Assembly (NCBI GenBank): GCA_033439295.1 | Contig: JAVTLE010000013.1 | Location: 1,550,001 to 1,614,000, forward strand | Direction of reading: 5' to 3' | Source of the DNA: Deuterostichococcus epilithicus | Taxonomy: Eukaryota; Chlorophyta; Trebouxiophyceae; Prasiolales; Stichococcaceae | Length of the DNA stretch: 64,000 bases | Shown: positions 1 to 10,738 of the stretch, one piece after another | How the letters are laid out: the number at the start of each line of letters is the position of its first letter | Numbering within the stretch: the stretch's first letter is position 1 | Position numbers and translations under genes: made by a program | Notes under the pieces: model-generated | Seen by the model: only the letters and a program-made list of their open reading frames with translations | Database searches by the model: none | What the model was told of the DNA's origin: nothing

Positions 1-132
1 CAGCGCGCATCACCTGGTCAAAGTGGCACACGGTCGACCGCACTACATCTTTGATGCGAAGACGACTCGCAGCACGTCACCTCGCGCTGTCCATGACCTT
101 GCATGACTTTGCTCTCTTTGATTTTTGTGCAG

Positions 133-1916
133 GCCGCCGTGTTCAACGAGCTGGCACGCATCGAGACCCAGCAGCGCAACATCATGGAGCAGCTGAACTT
201 CGTCAAGAAGCAACGGTGCGCTCGTCATTACACTGACTGCATGATGCACTCACTCCAATAAGCGTTTGACTAAGCACGAGGGCCTGCGTTTGCATGGCAA
301 CACCAGCAGCAAGGCACCATGTTGGCGCTGCAATCTACATCCAGAACTGCTGCCAGCCAACCGCAGCCGTCCCAGCAGGCTTTCCACCTGAACATGCAAC
401 TGGCGGCTTGTGCAAATGTGCAACCGCGGAAACCAAAACTGTGTGTGTGCACCTGGCGAAGGGTGGTCGACAAGGCTCGCCAGATCTCGGAGGACCAGCG
501 CAAGCTCGTGCAGCTGATGCAGGACGCCGCCAATGCCGAGCTTGCCGTCTCAGGGCCAGGCTCCCCAAATGGTGTGCTGCTCCTTGTCGATGCGACCTCT
601 CTGCTCTGAGGACCACATAATGATGTGAATGGCGATGTCCCAAGCAGCGCAGCCCTTCACACCTGCTGCCTGGCATTCCACGAAAATGGCTGGACGACAG
701 CCACCTGGCAGCCAGCAGTGTGGTGCTGTGGCGCCCGCGGCATGTGCAGTGGTCCCCCACAGCTGCTGATTGGTGCAGAACCAAGCGTCCCCCTTGCCCG
801 TGCCGTAGGCCGCCCGCTGCAGTCGCAATACTCGCTGCGGTCCTCCGGCACCCCCAACTCGCTGCAGTCGGGCTACTTTGCGCGATCTGCCTCTGCCCAG
901 AACATCGTTGGCGCCGCCAACGGCTCACCGCGTAACAGGTGCGCACCCATCACACTGGCACCAGACGTTCAGGCTGCGTCACGACTATGAACGTGGGCGG
1001 TTTCTTGTTGACGTGTCGGTACACTGTGGACATATGAAATCGCATCACCGAAGTGTTCATCAGGCGTCAAGTTCTGGGTGCAGCGGCCGCTCCAAGAGCC
1101 CACAGTGTGGCCAGAATGTGTACACTGCACCGGAGCAGTCCCGCCTGGCGCCCGTGCGCACGGGTGTCGCTGCAAGGTGTGCCCTCCGTATCCGTGCTGC
1201 TGCTGGGGGTCGCTGCTCGCACCTGGCCAGCTTGAGCGTCCTGAGGACGCTGCACCTGGCATGCAGCGCAAGGGCTGGCTGGACTTCCAGGCATGTGAGG
1301 CTGTGCGTCGGAGTCCAGCAGCCATCATGCTAACATGAACAGGAGAAGCTCAATTTGCACAGGCCCATGGCGCCTACAGTGGACAGCGACATGGAACTCA
1401 GCAAGAAGCACGCCCGCGAGGAGACTACTGAGGAGGCGCCGAAGGCCGACGATGATAATGAGAGCGACTTTGGGTGCGTTGGTGGCCTGCACAAAGTGTT
1501 GTGACCCTGGAATGACAGTTTTTGCCCGCAAGCATCGGGACGATTAGTGTTGCATGCTGGTACGCCTCTTCAATGTAGCGCGTGAAGGAGTCCCTGCTGG
1601 GTAAGAGCTTGCCAATGAGTTAAAGTTTCAGTGCGGCTGTGTGCCCTCGCAGGCGCGAGGCGAAAAGGCCCAAGCGCGGCAAGGGCGCGTCCATCATTGT
1701 GTCTGGCGGCCTGCCCGGCTTCAAGATCGCGAAAGGTGCGCTAGCGAGACTGCTGAGGACACACCTGTGTGTGGCCACTTTGCAAGCAAGGGCATTAAAA
1801 GTGTTACCTCAACCGTGGTATGCTTTTAAACTACTGGAACTTACGGTGCTGGGCTCGCTGACATGAGTGTCTGTTGCTGTGCAGACCTTTACACTAAGGA
1901 CTTTGCGAGCAAGTGA
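133..1916 (+). CDS. 3' part of an unrecognised gene (coiled-coil plus basic C-terminus)
   Basis: Function not recognised. Readable exons are 133-215, 462-571, 809-938, about 1345-1473, 1653-1735 and 1885-1916, with stop TGA at 1914-1916. The first exon, containing NELARIETQQRNIMEQL, and the second, containing DQRKLVQLMQDAANAEL, look like helical coiled coil. They are followed by a Ser/Asn-rich stretch (YSLRSSGTPNSLQSGYF), an acidic segment and a Lys/Arg-rich segment (REAKRPKRGKG) ending FKIAKDLYTKDFASK. The basic patch could be a nuclear localisation signal. Phases fit between exons 1-2, 2-3 and the last three. The join from 938 to 1345 does not close in frame, so another exon probably lies between them. 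The 5' end lies before the window. Confidence 0.55.
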
Positions 1917-2290
1917 CGACTCAGATCAGGCATGCCATCAGTATGGTGAATGAAGGTGAATGCCGGCAACTGCAAAGCGGCAAGCCGCACACAACAATGT
2001 CCGGGCTCTGGACTTCTCTGAAATCAACGAAGTAGTCTTCGATCGGTTTGAAATGAGGCTTCAGGGAGCGACCGTCTGATTGTCTGATTACCACTTCACC
2101 CAGCAGTGTGAAAATGTTTCTCATGATCACTCTGCCTCTGGCCCGTGCCGTCCAGCCACATCACCTCTGAACCCCCAACAGACACGTAGTCAGCGCCAGC
2201 CTGCCAGAGCGTCCATTGCAGCTGCTGCTGCTATCTGAACAAGGGCGACGCCGAAATTGTCGCCTGCTTAAGGTGAATGCGTCACCCGCG
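1917..2290. other. Convergent intergenic gap
   Basis: Space between the stop of the unrecognised + gene and the stop of RbfA on the - strand. I see no gene, RNA or repeat in it; it should hold both 3' untranslated regions. Confidence 0.5.
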
Positions 2291-4204
2291 TCATCGCCTC
2301 CTTGAGCCGCTGGCCGCCTTGGTGCGGGGGCCGCCACCGCGGCCGGCCTTCTGCTGCCCCGCTGTGCCAGCCGCAGGGTTGATGTCCTCCAGCCAGCCAT
2401 CCTCGCCGGGGGCAATGGGGCTGCTGGACCCTTCCAGCTCGTCGTCGCTCTTCCAGTCGGCCTCCTCCTCCTCGTCTGCAAATACGCCGCCAGGGTCCTC
2501 GAAGCCGAAAAAGGATGAATCTGCTTCCGGCTGTCGAGCCATGCTGAGGCCGCTGCGGCGGCCGCTTCCATTAAAAGCTGCTGAAGGCGCCGCCTGGTCT
2601 TCCTCGTCCTCCTCGTCGAAGAAGCCGCCAACCAGCTCCTCATCTGCAGGCAGACCAGACACAGCGTGACGCATGCTTCGCTTGCAAGTTTCATGAACAC
2701 TCGGAGGACCGATCCACACTCCGTCAAGTGGTGCATCTGCACCCAATCCTTCGCAAGCAGTGCCAGAGGCACACAGTGTGCCACTGGTCGGCACCACCGG
2801 CCATGACAGTACGTCCGCCTCCCTTTGACTGCCGCAGATGGAGAACGTTGAATGGATGCGCGGCCCAAGCACGGCGGTGTCAGCGTGCTCAGCAGCATGA
2901 GGCTGCAGCTCGAGGCCTCTGCGGCACACGCCTCCGTCCTTCTCACCTGCATCAGAGCCGTCCTCTGCATCCTCGTCCTGCTCCTCCTCAGCCGCTTCCT
3001 CGGCTTCCTCGGCGTCCTGCAGCACGGCCGCCGGCGGCTGCGGCACCGTGATTGGCGGCGGCTCCATCTGCCCCGCCTCCTGCAGCTGAATCTGCTTCAG
3101 CAGCTTCAGCACCTGCGCGACGTGATAGGCGGCCTCCGTGAGAGTGTGTCAGGGGAGTCTGTCCAAGCAGTCACGACTTGATCGTGGAGAAGAGTGTTGC
3201 TGTCGTTTTTGGGACCGGGGGGCTGGAAACGGCCTTCTGGGTCAGCATGAAGTGACGGCGTCGCTGCAGTGCTTGCGAACGAGCGTTGCACAATATGATC
3301 AAGCACACCCGAGATGCGAGTGTAGAGCTGCTCTTGTCGAGAGTAAGGGTCGAGGCAACAGAGGTCACACGATGGAGGACGTGCGCACCCGCTCGCCGCG
3401 CTCATGCGACTCATCGTAGATGAAGCGGATCTCTGGCGTCAGCCTCAGGCTCATACTGGAACCGATCTTTTTACGCACATACCTGAGAACGAAACAGCTG
3501 GAGGGCTTCACACATCGGGCATCAGCAGACTTTGGTGGTTGAGTTCCAGACATGGCAGCTGCAAGTTGTAGGCTGACAGGGATTCTTGCGAACAGCATGA
3601 TGGGCACGGAAGTTTCACCCTTCCAGTTTGCCGAGCTGCTCCATTGCGGTGGCCTTGCCCTGTGGGTCGCTGAAGATGGACACATACACCTTCGCCACCT
3701 GCAGCAAGCGCAGCAAGCGTTGTGCAACATGTGCCAGGACATGCTGTACGCCTGTGCACATCCCCCAGCATGCTCTTCTTCTGGCGCAGAAGACGAGTGT
3801 CGCAATTGCAACTGCTCTTCACCACAGGGCATGGGTGCATTACCCAGGTAAATGCGCCAGCTTCCAAGGTGCGACGGCGCACCTGCAGGTCGCTGGAGAT
3901 GCAGACCTCCGTCACGCTGGCGATGGCCGACGCCGCGGAGTCGAGGCCCTTGCGCCGCTCGGGGCAGATGGCCTTCTGCAGCACCTGCATGCAGGATGTG
4001 TGGCGGCGCTTCGGCTGCCGCATCGTCGCTGCAGCACGTGCGGTGCACGATGCCATAGACTGGACGAGTCCAGGCAGACGAGCTCGCTGGTTGAAAGGAG
4101 GTCCCAAACCAGCAGGTGCTTGAGCCCACCTTGTCGTAGAGGAACAAGTTGCCAATCTCGCGTTCCAGCTGCTTTGACACGCGCGCCACCCGCCGCGGCT
4201 CTGC
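2291..4204 (-). CDS. RBFA: Plastid ribosome-binding factor A (RbfA)
   Basis: Assists late maturation of the 30S-type ribosomal subunit and 16S rRNA processing, probably in the chloroplast. On the minus strand, exons read RRVARVSKQLEREIGNLF (from 4204), then VTEVCISSDLQV, then AKVYVSIFSDPQGKATAM, then YVRKKIGSSMSLRL followed by TPEIRFIYDESHERGER. This is the full KH-like RbfA core, including the conserved R-F-x-Y-D-x-S motif. A C-terminal extension bacterial RbfA lacks follows: long Asp/Glu runs, then a basic tail ending in RRR before TGA at 2291-2293. The targeting peptide and true start lie upstream of 4204 and are unresolved; an open stretch at 4444-4785 (-) is a candidate. The short exon around 3290-3340 (LYTRIS) is approximate. 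Confidence 0.85.
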
Positions 4205-5255
4205 CTACACACGATCAAGAGGCGGTTGCCGCTTTTTACAAGTGATTCATGGCGGAAGTTGCTAGCAATTGAGTAATGCGGCTGCAGCGCTCGTGAGAGC
4301 ATGCCTCGCAGTGCTCACCATGCAGACCGTCTGCCGCAGCCCTTGACCATGCTGCCGCGCGGCACGGACCCCTGCAGGAGGCACATACATCCGGTTGCAG
4401 AAGCATGTGAGACGTGTATCTCTGCAGAATCTCGCAAAGGACGTCAACTTGTGAAGTGTGACAGCAGTCTGCCGTCCAGGCTCGGCGCCTCACCGGCCGG
4501 CGTCGACAGCGGGCAGCGCTGCCACAAGCTGTGTGAGTGCGGTGCGCATTGCCTGCGTGTAAGCACGCTACCGCCGCAGCTACATGTGCTGTGTGCATGG
4601 GTCCTGCCAAAAGCACCGTCCGCTGCTGAGCCGTGCACGAGGGCGGTTTGCATTCTGACCAAGCGGAAGTCGGCGACAGAAGCGAGGAGGGCTGAAAATG
4701 CGCGCTTGAATCTATCGCTACAGAGGCGGACACGCGTGATGCAGGCGTTGCCGACTTCCTGAGTCCGTTGGGCAAAGTTGTTCATCGCGATTGCGTTGGA
4801 GTCGTCATCACACCCAGGTCCCCGCAGCTTGCATGAGCAATTACCCTGTCAGACAGATGCACTGCGGCTTCAATTGCCATGCAGGATGTCGCGTCGTGGC
4901 GCGTCTAAGAGACGGGTGTGCAAACCTTGCACAATTACTGATGAGTAAATTGTTGTAAACCGGACGGAATCTGTGCGGGGCCCCTTCCTACTGCATCCGC
5001 CTGTCTATTCACAGACCAGCACCCCAGGGGCGTTCTTTCGATTAGTCAGACCGTGACGACTTCCGATCATCGGCGATTGGCAGGAGCATCGGACGGTGTA
5101 CACGCTATCAGGGGAACGACAGTCATTTTCTGACTCCCGACGTGTGGAACCCATCAGAATGGTATACCACTGCACATATCTATCGCTGAGCTGATCTGAT
5201 CAATACACCGCGAAAACAGTCCCAGCCGGTGGCGAGTTTGGCGAGTTTGCCGAGC
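4205..5255. other. Divergent 5' region of RbfA and lactate dehydrogenase
   Basis: Should contain the unresolved first exon(s) of RbfA on the - strand, including its transit peptide, and the promoters of both genes. Nothing else could be supported. Confidence 0.4.
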
Positions 5256-7826
5256 ATGATCAAACTGCATTCCGCTCGGGTGGATGCACAATGCAGACCG
5301 ACAGCGTGCCGGCCCACTCGTCCAGCCCAGCGTGCATGCCGGCGGCAGCATGCGCATGCGCTGCTGCGGTGCTCAGCTGCTGCTGACTATGGGCAGGTGT
5401 CGTCACCATCAGGCGGCTCGGATCAAGAGTTGAAAGACTTCAAAGTCGCCTGCTTCAGCGCGCACAAGGTGGGCAGCACGCGGTGTGCCATGCGGTGAAC
5501 CCTAGTCATGGCCTGGCGCCACGTGCAACAAAGCAACTGCTGTGCATCAAAGCAACAGCGCATCCCGGCGCTTGACTCGCAAGGTTGTATTCACCAGTAT
5601 GTGCTCGACACGATGGGCGACACCTTCAAGGAGGCCTTCCCTTCAACCACATTTCTGGAGGTGCGCATGCAAGCATTTTCGAATTGGTGCGGCGCCTCGA
5701 TGCAGAATACCATGCGTTAGTGAGGTTGTCCGGACGACTCAGCGATGCTTGAACCTTCATTCCGACTCCGACATATGACCAATGCCCATCGCAGACCAAG
5801 CTGGACAAGGACACTGCAGCGCTGGCAAAGGGGCATGACGCCGTGGTCCTGTTTGTGAATGACGATGCGTCGACAGAGGCAAGTACGTCTGCAGCGCTTC
5901 AAGTGGCTATGCACATGCAATCACTGTCAGCACGGCACCGGCTGCCCTTTCCAAGTGGGTCTCAGGGCCCTGCCACATCTGGCGCACAGGTGGCGGAGGT
6001 GCTGCATGAGTATGGCATCAAGTTTGTCGCCATGCGGTGTGCGGGCTTTGACAAAGTTGATATAGCGACGCTCAACAAAAAGGGCATCAAGGTGGGCAAT
6101 GTCTAGTCCATGCTTGGCTCAGCGCATGTGTGGCGCACCCATGCTGCTGGTTCTAGCACAGGACTGGCAATCATCTGGTGATCAACAGCCACAATATGCG
6201 ACGGTTCCTGGTCCTGCAGGTGGCGAGGGTGCCGACATATTCTCCGGAGAGTGTCGCTGAGCATTCTGTGGCGCTGGCCATGGCGCTGAACAGGCAAGCA
6301 GCTTCATGCAACACTCGGTGACAAGTCGAAAGCTGATGCGGTTACGAATTCTTTCTTGTGCAGGACCCTGCTGCAGTGTCAGCACCTGCGACCTTGCTGA
6401 TGGCGCCGTTCGTGCTGCCAACCTTCAAGGACTGTACTTGTGCTTCGCCAGGAATCTCGTGCGGGCGCACAATCGGGTCATGCAGGTGCCACAGCTGGAA
6501 TCTGACTGAAAGTGGGCCTGTACGGCTCGCAGCTTCTGCAGAGGCGCGTCGTCATGAACTGACATGCAGCTGCGAATCTCGAGCTCGAGCTAAGGTCAAC
6601 GACGCACGGTGCAGGGCAACTACACGCTTTCAGGGCTTATCGGCATGGAGATCTGCAGGAAGACCGTGGGCATCATCGGGACGGGGGCCATAGGCGCCTG
6701 CGCCGCCCGCATCTGGCATGTATGTCGCACCATGCTGCTGTCGCATGCGCTGCCGTTCATGTTCTGGTTTGTTGCTGGACACAAAGCGCCTGACAGTCGG
6801 GCACATGCTCGAAGTTGATGCTGAGCGCTGCAAACGGTGTGCAGGGCTTTGGAGCAAAGGTGCTAGCCTTTGATGTCAAACAGAACCCTGAGCTGGTGGA
6901 GAAGGGCATCGTCGAGTACCGCGACTACGATGATGTCGTGAAGAATGCAGACATCCTGTCGCTCCACTGCCCGCTCAACTCCAAGACCTTCCACATCCTG
7001 GACAAGGACGGGTGCGGCAAGTTGTGCTGCAGTGGCGTGCTGACAGTGTCAAGTGCAATGCTCTGACGCACTGGCGTGCAAGGCATGCATCGAACAACTC
7101 ACCTTGCCAGGGACAGGAACTGGTCTGCAATGGCTGTCAGCACTGCCTGTAGAATCGCCAAAATGAAGGACGATGCGATGCTGGTCAACACCAGCCGGGG
7201 CGGCCTCGTCGACACGTCCGCCCTGGTTGATGCGCTGGAGTCCGGCAAAGTCGGCGGCGCTGCCATGGCGAGTCTTCTTGCTACCTTGGCACCTGCACTC
7301 CACACACGGCAACCCCACAACCCCAGCATGGGGCACGCACTCACATGTCAACTTGTGCACCGCCGGGTGTGGCGCTGAATCGCCATCGCCACTTTCATCG
7401 GATGTTGTCCATTGTCAACCGTTCGACTTGGTGGTTGGGAGCTGCTGCCGCAGGACGTGTACGAAAACGAAGGGGCGCTTTTCTTCCAGGACTTCAGCCA
7501 GTACACGCACCAGGACCGGCAGAAAATGAACGCCTTCGACAGGCAGTTTCAGCTGCTGATCTCCTTCCCAAGTGAGCCAGTGCATCTTTCAGCACAGCGC
7601 TTGCATGTGTTCTTGCCTGGTTCTCGGATCTGGAGTGCTTGAAGTTTTTCAGCAGTTTCCCGCCCTAACTCTCTCTGTGTTGCGGCGCGTCGATGTCATC
7701 GTGACCCCGCACATCGCGTTCTTGACGATTGAAGCGTTGCACAACATCGCGGAGACTACGGTTGATAACCTGAAGGAGTTTGCGCTCGGCAAGAAGTTGA
7801 CCAACGAAGTGACGCCGCAGTCGTAA
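5256..7826 (+). CDS. LDHD: Fermentative D-lactate dehydrogenase, LdhA type
   Basis: NADH-dependent reduction of pyruvate to D-lactate (2-hydroxyacid dehydrogenase family). Eleven exons: 5256-5468, 5598-5660, 5795-5878, 5990-6091, 6220-6293, 6452-6485, 6615-6719, 6845-7011, 7153-7267, 7454-7571 and about 7693-7826, summing to 402 codons plus stop. The protein follows E. coli Ldh[25 protein letters not shown], nucleotide motif GIIGTGAIG, catalytic Arg in VNTSRGG, Glu in [11 protein letters not shown] and catalytic His in VTPHIAFLT. About 70 N-terminal residues rich in Arg, Ala and Ser look like an organelle transit peptide. The start is the in-frame ATG at 5256. Three introns begin with GC (5879, 6294, 7268). 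The last intron shows no AG at the place homology requires. A TGTAA poly(A)-like signal lies near 7972. Confidence 0.92.
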
Positions 7827-9343
7827 TCAGGCAAGTGACTACAGCGGGCATTGCAAGGTTTACTTCTCAAATTTGAACCTGCACTCGTGCGAGACTCGGA
7901 CAGGGCGCGGCAAATTTAGTCTGTTGTGCCAGAGGCAGCAAGATTGGACGCCCTATCATGTGGTTGAGCTCCTGTAATGGGACTTGCCATCAGACATCGG
8001 GTCTCAAAATCATACAGCCTGCTGTGCATTCCCCGTTCCCACCTCCCAGGGAAAACACTAATAGCCTTGTATGCATACCTGCAGGCAGGGAGGACATCTG
8101 CATGGTTGCGCAACTGTGGCAGCTGACAGCTAGCTGGTTATGGGCATTCACAAGCGAGCAGAATGTAGAGCGGCGACAGTTCATATTTCCGATAGATTAG
8201 GAGTTGCATATCCAGCCTGCCAGTGTCTTTCCTGTTCAGGGCAGGTCGTAACAGCGCATTTGGCACCCCTCTTTTCTGGAGGGGTCTGTTGGTGGAATGT
8301 CAGCGGCGGCATATCTCTGTGTGGCTCGGCTATAACAGCACGTCACGCATCAGATTGTCTGTGCAGCAGAATATTGGCGTGGCAAGCGTGTGGAAGTGAA
8401 TTGGTTTGGACAGTCTATGGCTCAGTATACCTATACCTGAGCATCTAGGTGGGCGGGGATCGAGCTGAAAGCGGAGCCCATGGTTTGGCGGCTGCAGGGT
8501 TCAAGCCTGACAGGTTTGGAGTCCAGCTTTCGCCTCAGCTCGCAAGGCCTGATGATGAGCACCAGCCCGAGTGGGCGGCAAGGGCAGCACTGCTCATCAG
8601 CGGGCTGTGCGGCACCTGCCGCACAGCCCGCTGATGCCTGGCAGGACGCACAGGTAGCTGCTGGCACGTTGCGGCGGTGCTTAATAATCAGGCCTTGGCA
8701 CAGACAACAAGACAAAATGTTGCCAAGACATCAACGAAGAGTGTGTGGCACCCTGATCATAGGAGGGATGCTGATGTGGGAGGTGGAAATGTCGCCTGAA
8801 GTTCATCTGCAAACAGTGCAGTCTTCACTGCGTCTTCATCCGATTATGCCTGATCTGCGTGGCCAACATGCAGTTGCACATTGACCGTGTTTGCCAACGG
8901 CCGTGTGCCATCTTAGCGTAATCTACACTGCGATCGGACACATCAAGCACCCCTCGCCATGCTGGCATCCTCTCAGACCGCGATGCAGTCGCCACTCTGC
9001 ACATCGATCCACTGCAGTTCCTCCAGACTTGCAGCCAGCAGGTGAGTAAACGCTGGAGCAAGTGGACTGCAAGCCTCGTCCCGAGCACGTGCTAGCGTCA
9101 TTGACGTAACCTGTTGGTCCACATCTGCACCTGACAAAAAGCACCAGCCATTGCCACTCGCCTTCCCCGTGATTGACAGCGCGAGGACCTCGGACCCTTG
9201 AAGGTGCTGTGTGAATTCAAAGATGAACCAACGCTGCAGGCGAACGACGTTTTCCGGGGGCCAGCCTGTGCAGCACAATAGGTCATCATGCGGCCGCAGC
9301 GAGAGCCGGCGGGAACTGCAGGTCAGGCTGCTGGTTTTTGCTC
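7827..9343. other. Intergenic gap with hairpin
   Basis: Follows the lactate dehydrogenase. The proximal part should be its 3' UTR. No open frame here resembles a known protein. The one clear structure is the inverted repeat at 8595-8636, listed separately. The distal part should carry the promoter of the HHL1-like gene. Confidence 0.5.
8595..8636. repeat. 42-bp perfect inverted repeat
   Basis: Two exactly complementary 20-base arms (8595-8614 and 8617-8636) are separated by CC. Arms begin CATCAGCGGGCTG and end CAGCCCGCTGATG. They are GC-rich and would form a very stable hairpin in RNA or a cruciform in DNA. It is intergenic, about 770 bp past the lactate dehydrogenase stop and 700 bp before the next start. 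Confidence 0.97.
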
Positions 9344-10472
9344 ATGCCGATTTGCTGTAGCATAGTCATCACAGCAAGGACGCAACACTCGTGCCTCATC
9401 GCGAAGCAGGTGTGCGCGGCAAAGAGCAAAGGCAAAAGCCGCATGCGCCAGGGGTACGGCGGCAGCCAGGCAATGCCGGTGAGTCATTGCATACAGCTTG
9501 CTGTGCCTGCTTCCACTGTATCATCCCACGCACGGTAGCCACACGGTCGCCTCCTGACCACTAACCCATGCTGACGCCTGGGCCGGCGCTGAACACAGAC
9601 GCCACCCACGCCAGAGCCTGACCCTCAGAACGTCGAATTTGTGCTCTTCGTCCGCTCGAAAGCGGTGAGTGATCATGCCTTGCTGCTGTGTGACCACCCT
9701 AGTTGGCAACCCACGCTGCCTATGCTTGGGCAGCGCTCTGAGAGCTGGTTGTCTGGACTTGACGGAGCACGCGCTCCCTGCGTAGCTGCCCCGGTGGCTT
9801 CCTGTCAGCATCATGAACGGCGGCGGCGCAGCCAACACGCTAGTGCGGTCGCTGGACAGCGGCTGGGGTCGCACTCTGTTCAGCAACACCATCATCCGCA
9901 ACATCGGGCAGTCCTTGTACAAGGTGTGTGCCCCTGCCTGACATGTTTGATACTGACCGTTTGCAGTAGCCAGCAGGACTCCAGCCAGCAGGACTCCGAA
10001 GGACGAGGGCGGCCCATTCTTGGCTCCAGGCGGTCCTCACGAACACCTCCGCAGCGCGCAACGACCTGTATTCATGTCTGCGAAGCTGCAGCATGCCCTG
10101 AGAGAGATGGGCTTTTCGAAATGTAGGATAAGGCCACGCTCGACAGACAGTGCAAACAGAACCTTCCAGAGCTGAAGGCCGCCGGCGAGTTGCAGTACGG
10201 CTTCAAGATCAGGTGCCACATGCATCAGTATGTCCCCCTTTCGGGTGTTGCTGAGTTGAACCTGTGAGTCGCCATACGAGCCTCATAGTGAGGCCTGGTG
10301 AACTAATTTAACCCGTGTTCTCACCGTCCGAACCTGCAGGGAGAAGGAGAACCCGAAGAACTGGTATGTGCCAAAGAATGTCACGCTCATCCCGCCGGCA
10401 AAGGAGCTAGGGGGCAGCCCACTTGACAACATCAAGGCGTTTTTCTCTGGCGGTTACGACAGCAAGAAGTGA
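9344..10472 (+). CDS. HHL1: HHL1-like chloroplast protein (PSII protection)
   Basis: Resembles plant HYPERSENSITIVE TO HIGH LIGHT 1, a thylakoid protein that protects and helps repair photosystem II in strong light. Exons 9344-9478, 9617-9664, 9786-9923, 10127-10212 and 10340-10472 join in frame to 179 codons plus TGA. The reading runs PDPQNVEFVLFVRSKA, then LPRWLPVSIMNGGGAANTL, GWGRTLFSNTIIRNIGQSL, ELQYGFKIR and NPKNWYVPKN. The plant order F-V-x-F-x-R, then W-x-P-x-x-M-x-x-G, then I-A/R-N-I, then YGYK/YGFK is kept. The N-terminus (MPICCSIVITARTQHSC) is a short plausible transit peptide; I took the ATG at 9344 because the upstream in-frame TTG is not a likely start. The assignment is from memory of the family. 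Confidence 0.65.
9968..9997. repeat. Short tandem duplication in an intron
   Basis: A 15-base unit, AGCCAGCAGGACTCC, occurs twice head to tail in the third-exon/fourth-exon intron of the HHL1-like gene. No function is apparent. Confidence 0.9.
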
Positions 10473-10738
10473 GGTGGTGGTGCTTGCTGGATCTGGTGTT
10501 TGCGACAGCCTTGTCGTGCACGTCTCCTCACCGGGATGGTCTCAACGGTGGATTTGGCGTTGCCATTGTCGGTGCCATCTTCAGGTTTGCGTACAATCCC
10601 ATCTAATATGTAGCGGAGACTATCGGGTCCAACCTCTGCTGTTTGTTGTTTGGCTTGTTGATTGAGGCGATCAGAGATTTCAGTCTTCTCAAGCAAAAGG
10701 AGGAACACAAAACTGTGCGGCGCCTGATCCAGCCACCC

